A stretch of DNA of 63,559 nucleotides from Arthrobacter sp. PM3 (GCF_003352915.1 NZ_CP022314.1:404541-468099); one strand, 5' to 3'. Positions 50,949 through 60,655 are shown, counted from the first letter of the stretch. Translations and numbers: made by a program. Notes: a model not told the origin generated them from the letters alone.

Positions 50949-51932
50949 ATGCGGATCGCGTTCCTGGGGGACGTCATGCTGGGCCGGCTGGTGAACCACC
51001 ACCTGGCCACGGCAGCCCCCGCCTACCCTTGGGGCGACACGCTCGGGCTCCTCCGGCAGGCGGACGTCCGGATCGCCAACCTCGAGTGCGTCCTGGCCTC
51101 CGGCGGAGCGCCGGAGCCCGGCAAGGTCTTCCACTTCCGCTCCGATCCGAAGAATGTCGCCAGCCTGCTGGCCGCGGGGATCGACGTCGTCTCGCTCGCC
51201 AACAACCATGTCCTGGATTTCGGCGAGGACGCATTCCGGGAAATGTTCCCGGTGCTGGACGGCCACGGCATCCTGCACGCCGGAGCCGGCCCGGACCTGG
51301 ACGCGGCCCGGCGCCCGGCCGTGCGGCGCGTGGCCGGCACCGCCGTCGGTTTCCTTGCCTTCACGGACAACCAGCCCGACTGGGAGGCCGGTGCCGCCAC
51401 CCCCGGGATTTACTACGTTCCCGTGGACGACGGCGGGCCGCGTGTCGCGGCGCTCCTGGAGCAGGTCCGGCAGACCAAGGCACGCGTCCAGTTCCTGATC
51501 CTGTCCGCCCATTGGGGCGGCAACTGGGGCTCCGATGCACCAGCCGGGCACCAGGACCTCGCGCGGGACCTCATAGACGCGGGGGCCGACGTCGTGTTCG
51601 GCCACTCCCCGCATGTGTTCCGGGGCGTGGGGATCCACCGGAACCGTCCCGTCATCTTCAGCGCCGGAGACTTCGTGGACGACTACGCCGTGGACCCGGT
51701 GGAACGCAATGACGAATCGTTCCTGTTCATCCTCGACGTCGAGGCCAACGCGCCCCGCATGCTGCGGCTGTATCCCACGGTCATCACGGGTTTCCAGGCC
51801 CGCCTGGCCGGACGGGAGGCCTCCGGCATTGCCGCCCGGATGCAGCGGCTAAGCGGGCAGCTGGGCACGGCGAGCACTTGGAATCCCGCCGGCCGCTGCC
51901 TGGAGATCCCGCTCGGCCGGGCCTGCCCTTGA
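50949..51932 (+). CDS. CapA/PGA-capsule-type metallophosphatase-like protein
   Basis: 327 residues of the CapA (PF09587) family, related to calcineurin-like phosphoesterases and named for poly-gamma-glutamate capsule genes. Motifs: FLGDVMLGR at the N-terminus, ADVRIANLECVL, VSLANNHVLDFGEDAF, LILSAHWGGNW, VFGHSPHVFRG and VIFSAGDFVDD. There is no signal peptide or membrane anchor, unlike classical CapA, so it is probably cytoplasmic; a role in capsule synthesis should not be assumed. It follows DUF2630 after 32 nt. Confidence 0.88.
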   Translation: MRIAFLGDVMLGRLVNHHLATAAPAYPWGDTLGLLRQADVRIANLECVLASGGAPEPGKVFHFRSDPKNVASLLAAGIDVVSLANNHVLDFGEDAFREMFPVLDGHGILHAGAGPDLDAARRPAVRRVAGTAVGFLAFTDNQPDWEAGAATPGIYYVPVDDGGPRVAALLEQVRQTKARVQFLILSAHWGGNWGSDAPAGHQDLARDLIDAGADVVFGHSPHVFRGVGIHRNRPVIFSAGDFVDDYAVDPVERNDESFLFILDVEANAPRMLRLYPTVITGFQARLAGREASGIAARMQRLSGQLGTASTWNPAGRCLEIPLGRACP

Positions 51933-51959
51933 ACCGGCGGCCTCTTGCCGGGGCCACGG

Positions 51960-53015
51960 TCAGGCCGGTTGCGCGGCAATCTCCCGGTTCACGGCGGACA
52001 TGATCTCGGTGGCGAGCAGCTCGATGGAACGGGCCGTCTCGGCAAACGGGAGGCCACCCAGCCCGATCTGGGCCAGGTACCGGGTGTTCCCGAGAGTCTG
52101 GTGGATCTCCAGGAGCTTCTCGGTGACCTGCTGCGGGCTTCCAACCAGTAGCCCCCCGCCCGGCCCGGCCCAGTCATCAAAGGTGGAGCGCGGGAAATGA
52201 TCCACGGGACGCGGCATGTTTTGTTCGAAATAGGCCCGATAACGGGGGTAGAACGTCTCGCGCGCCTGCTGTGACGTCGGCGCCGTGTAGAAGTGGCCCC
52301 CGGCACCCACCGCAAGTGCACCGGCGTCGTGGCCGGCCCCGGCAGCGCTCTGGCGGTAGAGGTCAACGAGGCGGCGGAAGCGGGCGGGTCCGGACAGCAG
52401 GGCGATGAACAAGGGCAGCCCCAGCCGGCCGGCCCGGACAAAGCTGGCCGGCGTGCCGCCCACACCCACCCAGACCGGCAGCTTCTCCTGGACCGGGCGG
52501 GGCGCGATGTCCATGCCCGGGATGCTCTGGGTCAGCCGTCCTGACCACTGCACCGTCGTGTTGGCCCGGGCGTTGTCGCGCAGGTGCAGCAGCAGGCGCA
52601 GTTTCTCGTCGAACAGGGCGTCGTAGTCGTCGAGCTTGTGGCCGAACAACGGGTAGGATTCCACGAACGCCCCGCGGCCTGCGATAATCTCGGCCCGCCC
52701 ATCGGAAATCAGGTCCAGGGTGGCGAACTGCTCAAAGAGCCGCACCGGATCCTGGGTGGAGAGCACCGTGACGGCCGTGCCCAGCCGGAGGGTGGTGGTT
52801 TCCCGGGCAATCGCGGCCAGGACGATTTCCGGGGCCGACAACGCGAAGTCGTGCCGGTGGTGCTCGCCAAGCCCCAGGAATGTGAGCCCGGCCTGGTCGG
52901 CCAGCCTGGCCAGGTCGATGATCTCTTTCAGGCGCTGCTGCGGGGATAGTGCGGCGCCGGTGCTGATGTTGCGGGAGAGCTCGCCAAAGGTGAAGATGCC
53001 AAAGTCCATATTCAT
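51960..53015 (-). CDS. LLM-class flavin-dependent oxidoreductase
   Basis: 351-residue luciferase-like TIM barrel. Typical segments: MNMDFGIFTFGELSRN, FLGLGEHHRHDFALSAPEIV (the EHH motif), GTAVTVLSTQDPVRLFEQFA, LDLISDGRAEIIAGRG. FMN or F420 dependence cannot be distinguished from sequence alone. Two ATGs lie 6 nt apart (53015, 53009) in AT-rich DNA; the first is used. It is divergent from the second PBP gene. Confidence 0.92.
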   Translation of the reverse strand: MNMDFGIFTFGELSRNISTGAALSPQQRLKEIIDLARLADQAGLTFLGLGEHHRHDFALSAPEIVLAAIARETTTLRLGTAVTVLSTQDPVRLFEQFATLDLISDGRAEIIAGRGAFVESYPLFGHKLDDYDALFDEKLRLLLHLRDNARANTTVQWSGRLTQSIPGMDIAPRPVQEKLPVWVGVGGTPASFVRAGRLGLPLFIALLSGPARFRRLVDLYRQSAAGAGHDAGALAVGAGGHFYTAPTSQQARETFYPRYRAYFEQNMPRPVDHFPRSTFDDWAGPGGGLLVGSPQQVTEKLLEIHQTLGNTRYLAQIGLGGLPFAETARSIELLATEIMSAVNREIAAQPA

Positions 53016-53139
53016 TGAACATTCAATTATTTGCTGTCATTCCCGGGCATCCCGGAAGCCCGTGCGGAAAGTCTCTGGCTGACGGGTCCCACGCGGCGTA
53101 TTCTGGGCGAAAAATTTTGAGCCTGATAGCGGGACATCC

Positions 53140-55323
53140 ATGGCATCGAAGAACCGAGCACCATTCCGACTGGCCGGAACCTTGGGCAGACTGGGCGGAT
53201 TCCTGGCGTTGAGTGCGCTGTGCGGTGTCCTGGCCGCAGGGCTTGCGATTCCCGGCGTGGCGGCAGCGGGCGTTTCCGTCAGCAACTCCATCAGCTTCTT
53301 CAACAACCTCCCGTCCGACCTGGCGGTGGACACTCCTGCGCTCTCCACCCGGGTGCTGACCTCGGACGGAAAGCAGATCGCCACGTTCTATGCGGAGAAC
53401 CGGGAGAGAATCCCGCTCGATCAGATGTCCCCGTTCATCAGGGACGCCATCGTCTCCATCGAGGACAACCGCTTCTACGAGCACGGCGGGGTGGATCTCC
53501 GGGGCATCATGCGGGCGGTGGTCAACAACCTGACCCGCAGCGACGGCCGGCAGGGGGCGTCGACACTGACGCAGCAGTACGTCTCCAACGTGCTGAACGA
53601 GGCGAAAATCTCGGACGACCGGGGCGATCTGGTGCTCCTCAGCGGACAAAAGAACCTGGGCGACAAGCTGCGGGAAATGCGGCTCGCCATGGAACTGGAG
53701 AAGAGGTACACCAAGGACCAGATCCTGGAGGGCTACCTCAACATTGTGTTCTTCAACCGGGACGCCTACGGGATTCAGGCCGCGGCACGGCATTTCTACA
53801 GCACCTCCGCCAAAGACCTCACGCTGCCCCAGGCCGCACTGCTCGCCGGGCTGGTCAACGGCCCCAGCGTCTACGATCCCGTGCTCTACCCGGAAAACGC
53901 GATCAGCCGGCGCAACCAGGTGCTGGACAGCATGCTCCGCCTGGGCAAGATCACCGCGGCCCAGCATGACGCCGCCGTCGCCACCGGCGTGGGCCTGGTC
54001 ATCACTCCCGGAAAGCAGGGCTGCGCGACTGCGGACATGGCGCCGTACTTCTGCGACTATATTTCGCACCTGATCCTCAACAACCCGGCCTACGGTGCGG
54101 ACGCCGCCAGCCGGCAGAAGAAGCTGTACCGCGGCGGCCTGACGATCACCACCACCCTGGACAGCCGGCTGCAGGCGGCCGCGCAGGTCCAGGTGGAGGC
54201 GACCGCCGGGGCCAACGCGGACAAATGGGGCGCCTCGCTGGTCTCGATCCAGCCCGGTACCGGCAAGATCCTGGCGATGGCCCAGAACACGGTGTTCCTG
54301 CCCGAGGACGGAAAATTCGACACCCAGCTGAACTTCAACGTCGATGCCAAGGACGCCCAGGGCAACGACCTCAACGGCGCCGGCGGGTTCCAGCCGGGGT
54401 CCACTATGAAGCCCTTCACGTTCGCCGAATGGCTCAATGAGGGCAAATCCCCCACCGCGATCGTGGACGCGTCCCGGAGATCGTATCCGGTGGGTTTCCG
54501 GTGGAGGGACAGTTGCGGCCGGGTTCTCGGCGGCTACAGCACGCCGCAGAGGCTCGCCGGGCTCGGCGCCGATGACGACCTCCAGAACAACGACGCCGGC
54601 TACTACCGTCCCATGCCCATCAACTACGGCCTGTATAACTCCATCAACACGGCCACCTTCGCCACGGCCGCCCAGCTGGACTTCTGCGGCATCCAAAAGA
54701 TGGTCAACGCCGCCGGACTCCACAGCGGCCTGGACAACGCTCCTATCAACATGCACCAACTCGGCAACCTGCTCGGCGCCATTGGCGTCTCGCCGCTGAA
54801 CCTGGTGAACGCCTTCGCCACGTTCGCCAATGACGGCAAGTACTGCACACCGATCGCCATCCAGGAGGTCACCGATGCCGCCGGCAAGAAACTCCCGGCG
54901 GAAACCAGCGAATGCCGGGATGCCATCAAGCCTGAGGTCGCCCGGGGCGTGAACGCCGTGCTGCAGGATGTGCTGAAACGCGGATCGGGCGTATACATCA
55001 AACCCAAGGTCCAGAGCCGGTACCCCGTGGCGGCCAAGACCGGCACGTCAAACACCAACGGCTCCACCTGGGTGGTGGGCTACACCACCGGAATCGCCAC
55101 CGCGTCCTACTTCGGCGACACGTTGGAAGGCCAGAAGCGGCCGGGCCGGAACATCACCATCAACGGCAAGTTCTACAAGGCAATCGACGGCTACATGCTG
55201 GCCGGCCCGCAGTGGGCGAACTACATGATGGACGCCGCAGGCCTCTACCCGGCCGCCCCCTTCCCGGCGCCGCCGGAGCCCAAATCCAAGCAGCCAACCC
55301 CGACGCCGAGACCCTCCCGCTGA
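53140..55323 (+). CDS. Class A penicillin-binding protein, second copy
   Basis: 727-residue paralogue of the PBP at 11670-13952, co-linear over its whole length. One N-terminal membrane helix (LGGFLALSALCGVLAAGLAI), GT51 domain with IEDNRFYEHGGVD and QGASTLTQQYVSN, then a transpeptidase with S421 in STMK, SINT and AAKTGTSNT. The C-terminal tail is shorter than in copy 1. Unlike copy 1 it is not followed by the metallophosphoesterase, so it is probably a duplication placed elsewhere. GGGA 6 nt upstream is a weak ribosome site. Functional specialisation, for example in stress or spore-like resting cells, cannot be read from sequence. Confidence 0.93.
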   Translation: MASKNRAPFRLAGTLGRLGGFLALSALCGVLAAGLAIPGVAAAGVSVSNSISFFNNLPSDLAVDTPALSTRVLTSDGKQIATFYAENRERIPLDQMSPFIRDAIVSIEDNRFYEHGGVDLRGIMRAVVNNLTRSDGRQGASTLTQQYVSNVLNEAKISDDRGDLVLLSGQKNLGDKLREMRLAMELEKRYTKDQILEGYLNIVFFNRDAYGIQAAARHFYSTSAKDLTLPQAALLAGLVNGPSVYDPVLYPENAISRRNQVLDSMLRLGKITAAQHDAAVATGVGLVITPGKQGCATADMAPYFCDYISHLILNNPAYGADAASRQKKLYRGGLTITTTLDSRLQAAAQVQVEATAGANADKWGASLVSIQPGTGKILAMAQNTVFLPEDGKFDTQLNFNVDAKDAQGNDLNGAGGFQPGSTMKPFTFAEWLNEGKSPTAIVDASRRSYPVGFRWRDSCGRVLGGYSTPQRLAGLGADDDLQNNDAGYYRPMPINYGLYNSINTATFATAAQLDFCGIQKMVNAAGLHSGLDNAPINMHQLGNLLGAIGVSPLNLVNAFATFANDGKYCTPIAIQEVTDAAGKKLPAETSECRDAIKPEVARGVNAVLQDVLKRGSGVYIKPKVQSRYPVAAKTGTSNTNGSTWVVGYTTGIATASYFGDTLEGQKRPGRNITINGKFYKAIDGYMLAGPQWANYMMDAAGLYPAAPFPAPPEPKSKQPTPTPRPSR

Positions 55324-55456
55324 CGCCCGGCACCCCCGAAATCGCGCTCCGCGGGCACCTCACCGGCCACCGCCGGCAAATTGGCGTCTCGTCCCCGCCG
55401 TTCCGCGGGCCGGGCGCCGGCATGCCCCAACGGACCGGTGGGCCCCGGAGATTGCA

Positions 55457-55525
55457 TTTACATTCCTGAAACACGGCGGTCACGTGATCTTCACGCCACG
55501 GCCATTCCTGTAACTTGCCTGCAAC
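55457..55525 (+). promoter_or_regulatory. GlnR operator upstream of amt
   Basis: TTTAC-N6-GAAAC-N6-GTCAC-N6-TTCAC lies at 55457-55494 with exact 6-nt spacing of the four half-boxes. A further GTAAC-N6-GCAAC pair is at 55510-55525. This follows the actinobacterial GlnR consensus gTnAC-N6-GaAAC. The site lies 107-175 nt before the amt start codon, so ammonium uptake is probably under nitrogen-limitation control. Confidence 0.65.
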
Positions 55526-55631
55526 TTTTCGCCCGACTGCCGGAAACATGGCTCCGCGACGATTAACTCCGGATCGGGGGGCCGGCGGCGACGTGTCCCG
55601 GTACGACAGACTGACAGGAAGGGACCCGCCG

Positions 55632-57005
55632 GTGGAACTCACTGCTGGAAGCGTCTGGATGATTATTTCGGCGGCGCTCGTTCTGCTGATGACCCCGGCA
55701 CTGGGCCTCTTCTACGGCGGCATGACCCGCGCCAAGGCCTCCCTCAACATGATGATGATGAGCTTCATCTCTCTCGGGATTGTTGGCGTCGTCTGGGTGC
55801 TCTGGGGCTACTCAATGAGCACCGGCAAGGGCGTCCTGGGCTTGTTCGGCAATCCGTTCGCCAACTTCGGGCTGAGCAACATCATGGACTCGCCCGACCT
55901 GATCAAGGCCGGCTACAGCGCCACGTTCGCAATCATCACCGTCGCGCTGATCAGCGGTGCCATCGCCGACCGCGCCAAGTTCACTTCCTGGGCCCTGTTC
56001 GTGCCCATCTGGATCACGCTCGTCTACTGCCCGCTGGCCTACATGGTCTGGGGCGGCGGACTCATGAGTGCCGGCGGTGCCGTCAGCGCCGTGTTCGGCC
56101 AGGTCATCGACTTCGCCGGCGGCACCGTCGTGGAAATCGCGTCCGGAACCGCGGCCCTGGTGCTGGTCCTCATCCTGGGCAACCGCCACGGTTTCGGCAA
56201 GGACCCCGGCCACCGCCCCCACAACATCCCCTTCATCATGCTCGGCGCCGGCATCCTCTGGTTCGGCTGGTTCGGTTTCAACGCCGGCGCCGCCACCACC
56301 GTCCAGCAGGCCGGACTGATCTGGGTAAACACCCTCGCCGCCCCTGCCGCCGCCATGATCAGCTGGCTGGTGACGGAAAAGATCCGCCACGGCCACCCCA
56401 CCTCCCTGGGCGCCGCCTCCGGCGCCGTCGCCGGCCTGGTGGCCATCACGCCGTCGTGCGCCAACATCAGCCCGCTCGCCGCCCTCGGCCTCGGCTTCGT
56501 GGCCGGCGCCGCCTGCGCCGTGTTCGTGGACCTGAAGCTCAAGTTCGGCTTCGATGACTCGCTCGACGTCGTGGGCGTCCACCTCGGCGGCGGCCTCATC
56601 GGCACCCTCGCGCTGGGCTTCATCGCCCTCCCGGTGAACGGCACCGGCGGCGGCCTGTTCTACGGCGGCGGACTCCACCAGGTGATCGCGCAGACCGTGG
56701 CCGTCCTCATCACGGTGGCGGTCTCCGGCCTCGGCACCGCGGTGATCGGACTCGCGATCCACAAGACGCTCGGGTTCCGGGTCAGCCATGAAGACGAACT
56801 CGCCGGTGTGGACCGCTCCGAGCACGCCGAGACCGCCTACGCCTTTGCCGAGCTGGGTTTCAGCCGCTTCAACCCGTTCGGGCACCACGTCCGCGCCTCG
56901 CACGACGTGCACGCCGCGACTACAGCCCACGCTGCGGCCCGCGCAACGGAGGATGCGCCCGCGCCGGCCAACGAAGCCGGCATCAAGGAAGACAGCCTCG
57001 TCTGA
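55632..57005 (+). CDS. amt: Ammonium transporter
   Basis: 457-residue Amt/Mep channel with 11 membrane helices. Landmarks: PALGLFYGGMTRAK in helix 1, the GASGAVAGLVAITPSCANI region, and VVGVHLGGGLIGTLALG with one of the pore histidines. A cytoplasmic tail of about 70 residues follows, rich in Ala and His (HHVRASHDVHAATT). The start is set at GTG 55632 with GAAGGGA upstream; the frame extends upstream without conserved sequence. The GlnR operator precedes it. No glnK or glnD gene follows, unlike many actinobacterial amt operons. Confidence 0.94.
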   Translation: MELTAGSVWMIISAALVLLMTPALGLFYGGMTRAKASLNMMMMSFISLGIVGVVWVLWGYSMSTGKGVLGLFGNPFANFGLSNIMDSPDLIKAGYSATFAIITVALISGAIADRAKFTSWALFVPIWITLVYCPLAYMVWGGGLMSAGGAVSAVFGQVIDFAGGTVVEIASGTAALVLVLILGNRHGFGKDPGHRPHNIPFIMLGAGILWFGWFGFNAGAATTVQQAGLIWVNTLAAPAAAMISWLVTEKIRHGHPTSLGAASGAVAGLVAITPSCANISPLAALGLGFVAGAACAVFVDLKLKFGFDDSLDVVGVHLGGGLIGTLALGFIALPVNGTGGGLFYGGGLHQVIAQTVAVLITVAVSGLGTAVIGLAIHKTLGFRVSHEDELAGVDRSEHAETAYAFAELGFSRFNPFGHHVRASHDVHAATTAHAAARATEDAPAPANEAGIKEDSLV

Positions 57006-57157
57006 GCCGGCCCCGCACCGCGGCGGCCCGGGCATAGGGGTGGCTCGGCATGGTGGCACAAGTTTTTCCAAAGGTCCCTGTGTATCGGCGGACGTGAGGC
57101 CTAAGATGATGGCCGGGGGGCACTCGAATTAGCGAACTCGCTTAATGGGAGGCCACG

Positions 57158-58603
57158 ATGTTCAGCCAAGCCAGCCGCAAGGGATCAAAACCTCAGCTAG
57201 CATCGGTGGCGCAGGTCCCGCGCAGACACCGCCCCAGCACGTCGCCCCCGCTGGCCGGACTCCCGTTCCGGCGCGCCGTGGCAGCCCTCGCGGCCTTCGT
57301 GCTGCTGGCCGGCGGGGGCCTGGTCGCGGCCGCGCCTTCGTCCGCCGCCGGACCCGCGCAGGCCTACATCGTGGTACTCAAGGACGGCGCCGCGGACCCC
57401 GGAGCCACGGCGGCCGCCCAGCAAAGCGCCTACGGTTTCACTGCGACGAAGGTCTACCGCAGCGCAGTGAACGGCTACTCGGCCACCATGACGGCGGCGC
57501 AGGCGCAGCGCCTCCAGGCTGATCCCGGCGTCGACTTCGTCACGATGGGCCGGACGTTCCAGAAGCCGCAGGATCCCGCGGCCCAAGGCAAACAGGACAC
57601 GCCGTTCTGGCGGGAACGGATCGCCGGAGAAGACTCCAACGTCCGCAAAGCCCTGGACCGGGGGCCGTCCCGGATCAACGTCAATGTCGCCGTGATCGAC
57701 AGCGGCATCGATGCCACGCACCCGGACCTGAACGTCAAGGGCGGCGTTGACTGCCAGTCGGGCTCCCCAGTGGACGTGACCCCCGTGGATGTCATGGGGC
57801 ACGGGACATTCGTGGCGGGCGTGATCGGGGCCCGGAACAACCGCTTCGGCGTGATCGGGACGGCTCCGGGGACTCCGCTGTGGTCCGTGCGCGTGGTGGA
57901 CGACAACGGCCTGATCTCCGAGGAGAGCCTCATCTGCGCCATTGACTGGGTGACGTCCACGCACAAGGACGATGATCCGGACAACGACATCGCCGTGGCC
58001 AACATCAGCATCGCCGGCGGCGCTCCGGACACGGCCAACTGCGGCAAGGGCACGGACCCGATGCATTACGCGATCTGCCGCTCGGTCCGGGCCGGCGTCG
58101 TTTACGCCGTCGCGGCCGGCAACGCCGGAGAGGACTTCGCCAACACGGTGCCGGCCACCTACGACCAGGTGCTGACCGCCACCGCTATGGGCGACTTCGA
58201 CGGAAAGCCCGGGGGCAAGGCCGCCCCCGAGTGCGGCACGATCGATTTTGCGCGGTACGGGCAGAAGGATGACGGGCCTGCATTCTTCTCCAACTTCGCC
58301 ACCACGAGCGACGACGAGGCCCACACGGTCGCCGGACCCGGGGTGTGCATGCTCTCCACCGTCCCGGGCGGCTATGGGGTGAATCATGGCACCAGCTTCG
58401 CCAGTCCCGCCGTGGCAGGGTCCGTAGCCCTGTGCATCAGCCAGCACGAGTGCACCGGGTCCGCCTCGGACATCATGGAGCAGTACCTGAACCTGACAAA
58501 GTCGTACTCGAAGCGGCACCACGACTACGGCTTCGACGGCGATCCCATCCACCCGGTCGGCTCCCGCTACTACGGCTACCTGACCCAAACGGTGAGCTTC
58601 TGA
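57158..58603 (+). CDS. Secreted S8 family serine peptidase (subtilase)
   Basis: 481-residue preproprotein. A long signal region (twin basic residues, then AVAALAAFVLLAGGGLVAAA at residues 40-59) is followed by an I9-type inhibitor prodomain (YIVVLKDGAADPGAT to about residue 130), then the catalytic domain. The triad is D181 (VIDSGIDATHPDL), H215 (GHGTFVAG) and S413 (GTSFASPAVAG). The oxyanion Asn is in AAGNAGED. Several cysteines (199, 260, 295, 307, 359, 397) suggest disulfides. No cell-wall anchor, so it is probably released. GGGAGG precedes ATG 57158. Confidence 0.93.
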   Translation: MFSQASRKGSKPQLASVAQVPRRHRPSTSPPLAGLPFRRAVAALAAFVLLAGGGLVAAAPSSAAGPAQAYIVVLKDGAADPGATAAAQQSAYGFTATKVYRSAVNGYSATMTAAQAQRLQADPGVDFVTMGRTFQKPQDPAAQGKQDTPFWRERIAGEDSNVRKALDRGPSRINVNVAVIDSGIDATHPDLNVKGGVDCQSGSPVDVTPVDVMGHGTFVAGVIGARNNRFGVIGTAPGTPLWSVRVVDDNGLISEESLICAIDWVTSTHKDDDPDNDIAVANISIAGGAPDTANCGKGTDPMHYAICRSVRAGVVYAVAAGNAGEDFANTVPATYDQVLTATAMGDFDGKPGGKAAPECGTIDFARYGQKDDGPAFFSNFATTSDDEAHTVAGPGVCMLSTVPGGYGVNHGTSFASPAVAGSVALCISQHECTGSASDIMEQYLNLTKSYSKRHHDYGFDGDPIHPVGSRYYGYLTQTVSF

Positions 58604-58610
58604 CGTTGCG

Positions 58611-58642
58611 CGCACGGACCCCCGGCACCGGGGGTCCGTGCG
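58611..58642. terminator. 15-bp perfect hairpin between subtilase and response regulator
   Basis: Arms 58611-58625 and 58628-58642 pair perfectly with almost no loop. It is placed 8 nt after the subtilase stop and 5 nt from the convergent regulator stop, so a shared terminator. Confidence 0.75.
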
Positions 58643-58646
58643 GGTT

Positions 58647-59327
58647 TCAGCCCAGGAGCCGGCGTTCGTAGGCGAACGCCACAAGTTGCAGCCGGGTCCC
58701 GAGGCCCAGCTTGTCCAGCACGCTCCGGAGGTGCGTCTTCACGGTGGCCTCGGAAACAAACAGGCTCTCCGCGATCCCGCCGTTGCCGAGCCCCTTGGCC
58801 GCGAGCAGGAACACGTCCCGTTCCCTGGCCGAGAGCACTTCGAGCACGGACAGGTCCGGTCCGGCAGCCGGCAGGGTCCGGGCAGCGTGCTGGAACAATT
58901 CCTGCACGGAGCCCGGGGCGATCACGGAATAGCCCGAATAAACCGTGCGGATCGCCGCGAGCAGAAACTCCGGTTCGGCGCTCTTCAGCAGATACCCGCT
59001 GGCCCCGGCCTGGACGGCCTCCACCACGGCCTGGTCGCGGTTAAACGTGGTCAGCGCAATGACTTTCGGGGCCGCGGTGCCGGCTGCTGCCGCCTCCTGC
59101 ATGATCCGGTGCGTCGCGGCGACGCCGTCCAGGACCGGCATGCGCAGGTCCATGAGCATCACGTCGGGGCAGTGTTCGACGGCGAGTGCCGCCGCCTGGG
59201 CGCCGTCGCCGGCCTCCCACGCGAGTTCCAGGTCCGGCTGGCTCTCGATCAGCATCCGGATCCCGGCCCGGAACAGCGGCTGGTCGTCCGCGAGCGCCAC
59301 GGTGATGGCCGAGCCGGCATCAGCCAC
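58647..59327 (-). CDS. NarL/LuxR-type response regulator
   Basis: 226 residues. The receiver domain (1-125) has the acidic pocket ADDQ, phospho-acceptor D60 (MLMDLRMP), the switch Thr in ALTTF and Lys in YLLKSA. The C-terminal LuxR HTH begins VLSARERDVFLLAAKGLGNG, with the recognition helix SEATVKTHLRSVLDKL. GTG 59327 overlaps the kinase stop by 8 nt, so the pair is translated together. Target genes are unknown; the divergent LssY_C gene next to the kinase is the first candidate. Confidence 0.93.
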   Translation of the reverse strand: MADAGSAITVALADDQPLFRAGIRMLIESQPDLELAWEAGDGAQAAALAVEHCPDVMLMDLRMPVLDGVAATHRIMQEAAAAGTAAPKVIALTTFNRDQAVVEAVQAGASGYLLKSAEPEFLLAAIRTVYSGYSVIAPGSVQELFQHAARTLPAAGPDLSVLEVLSARERDVFLLAAKGLGNGGIAESLFVSEATVKTHLRSVLDKLGLGTRLQLVAFAYERRLLG

Positions 59328-60648
59328 GGTGCCCGGCTTCCTCCAGCGACAGCTGCCGGCGCCCTGCGGGTCCTCCCGCAGGCACCAGCTGCGACTCGGC
59401 GCCGGGGGCGGCGGCCTCGGCACTCCGTGTGCCGTACGGCAGGAAGGCGGTCACCCGGTACTGCTCGCCGTCCGGGCCGGCGGTCACCCAGCCCCCGGCC
59501 AGATGGGCGCGCTCCCGCATGCCGGCGAGGCCGCGGCCCACCCGCACATCGGCGGCGGGGTCGGGGCTGTCAGCCGCCGCGCGGATCCCTGACGCCACGT
59601 GCAGAGTCAGCCCGGGGCCGCTCCAGTCCAGGTGCAGCCGCACGGCGGTGCCACGGCCGCCATGTTTGAGCGCATTGGTCAGGCATTCCTGGATAATCCG
59701 GAAAACGGCGAGCTGCTGGCCGCCGGATAGCTCGACTGGCGCCCCGGACTCGCTCCGTTCGATCGCTAGGCTGCCCTGCATCCCCTCGACCAGCGGCACG
59801 ACGTCGTTGAGGCCGGGCTGTGGCGCGGCCGGACCGTCGTCGTGCACTCCCTCGATGACGCGCTGCGCGTCCACCAGGGCGCTCCGCGCCGACGTCGAGA
59901 TGTTCTCCAAGGCGGTCAGCACGGCTTTTGGCTGGTCCTTGCTCAAGTAGCGGGTGCCGTCGGCCTGCGCCGCGATCACGGCCAGCGAATGGGCCAGGAC
60001 GTCGTGCAGATCGCGGCCGATCCGGGTCCGTTCCTGTTCCACAATCAAGTCAACTTCTGCTTCGCGGAGGCTGCTCTGTGCCAGGCTCCGGGCCCGGAAG
60101 AGGCTCCCGCGCTCCTCGTACAGGGCCAGGGCGAGTCCGACGGCGGCGCACGCCGCCGCGATCAGCAGCAGCAAGGAGAACAGCTGCCAGCCGAAGGCCC
60201 GGAGCGTCCACCGGTCGCCCATGTATAGCGGCGGGAACCAGCCCAGGCCGGCACTGTAGCGCCACGACAGCATCAGGAACGTCATGGCGCCGGCAAACAC
60301 CAGGTTGGCGCCGGCCGCGAAGAACCGTGTCCTGCGCCCTGCCGTCCACTGGATGAAGCCCAGGGCCACAAACGCCCCCAGGTAGATGGCCCAGTGGTTC
60401 GCTTCCATGGGCGGCACGATGCCCAAGAACTGCCCGGCCGGCAGGGCCGCCGCACATCCGAGCGAGGCATAGGGCTTCCAGGCGGCCAAGGCGATGGCCG
60501 CCGTCATGAGGACCAGCGGCCACGTCCCCGGCCAGGTGTGGAGGCCGGGCCCCATCCGGCCTGCCTCGCCCACGCACCACAGCGTGAAGAAGAGAACGGC
60601 CGCCGCGGGGGCGCCCCAATGCCGCAAGACTTTCAGTAGTGGTTCCAT
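59320..60648 (-). CDS. Sensor histidine kinase, HisKA_3 (NarX/DesK) type
   Basis: 442 residues. The N-terminal half has about six membrane helices (residues 12-178) with almost no extracytoplasmic domain, so it senses within the membrane. The dimerisation helix has the phospho-acceptor H215 in RIGRDLHDVLAHSLAV. The ATPase domain shows QECLTNALKHG (N box) and VGRGLAGMRERA (G box). ATG 60648 is chosen: a TAGGGT box lies exactly 7 nt upstream, typical of leaderless genes here. It overlaps its response regulator. Confidence 0.92.
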   Translation of the reverse strand: MEPLLKVLRHWGAPAAAVLFFTLWCVGEAGRMGPGLHTWPGTWPLVLMTAAIALAAWKPYASLGCAAALPAGQFLGIVPPMEANHWAIYLGAFVALGFIQWTAGRRTRFFAAGANLVFAGAMTFLMLSWRYSAGLGWFPPLYMGDRWTLRAFGWQLFSLLLLIAAACAAVGLALALYEERGSLFRARSLAQSSLREAEVDLIVEQERTRIGRDLHDVLAHSLAVIAAQADGTRYLSKDQPKAVLTALENISTSARSALVDAQRVIEGVHDDGPAAPQPGLNDVVPLVEGMQGSLAIERSESGAPVELSGGQQLAVFRIIQECLTNALKHGGRGTAVRLHLDWSGPGLTLHVASGIRAAADSPDPAADVRVGRGLAGMRERAHLAGGWVTAGPDGEQYRVTAFLPYGTRSAEAAAPGAESQLVPAGGPAGRRQLSLEEAGHRG

Positions 60649-60655
60649 GCCTGTC

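Noticed and set aside
58647..60648. The NarL-type pair as DosR/DosS
   Set aside because: The kinase has membrane helices and no GAF domains, and the pair is far from the stress cluster.
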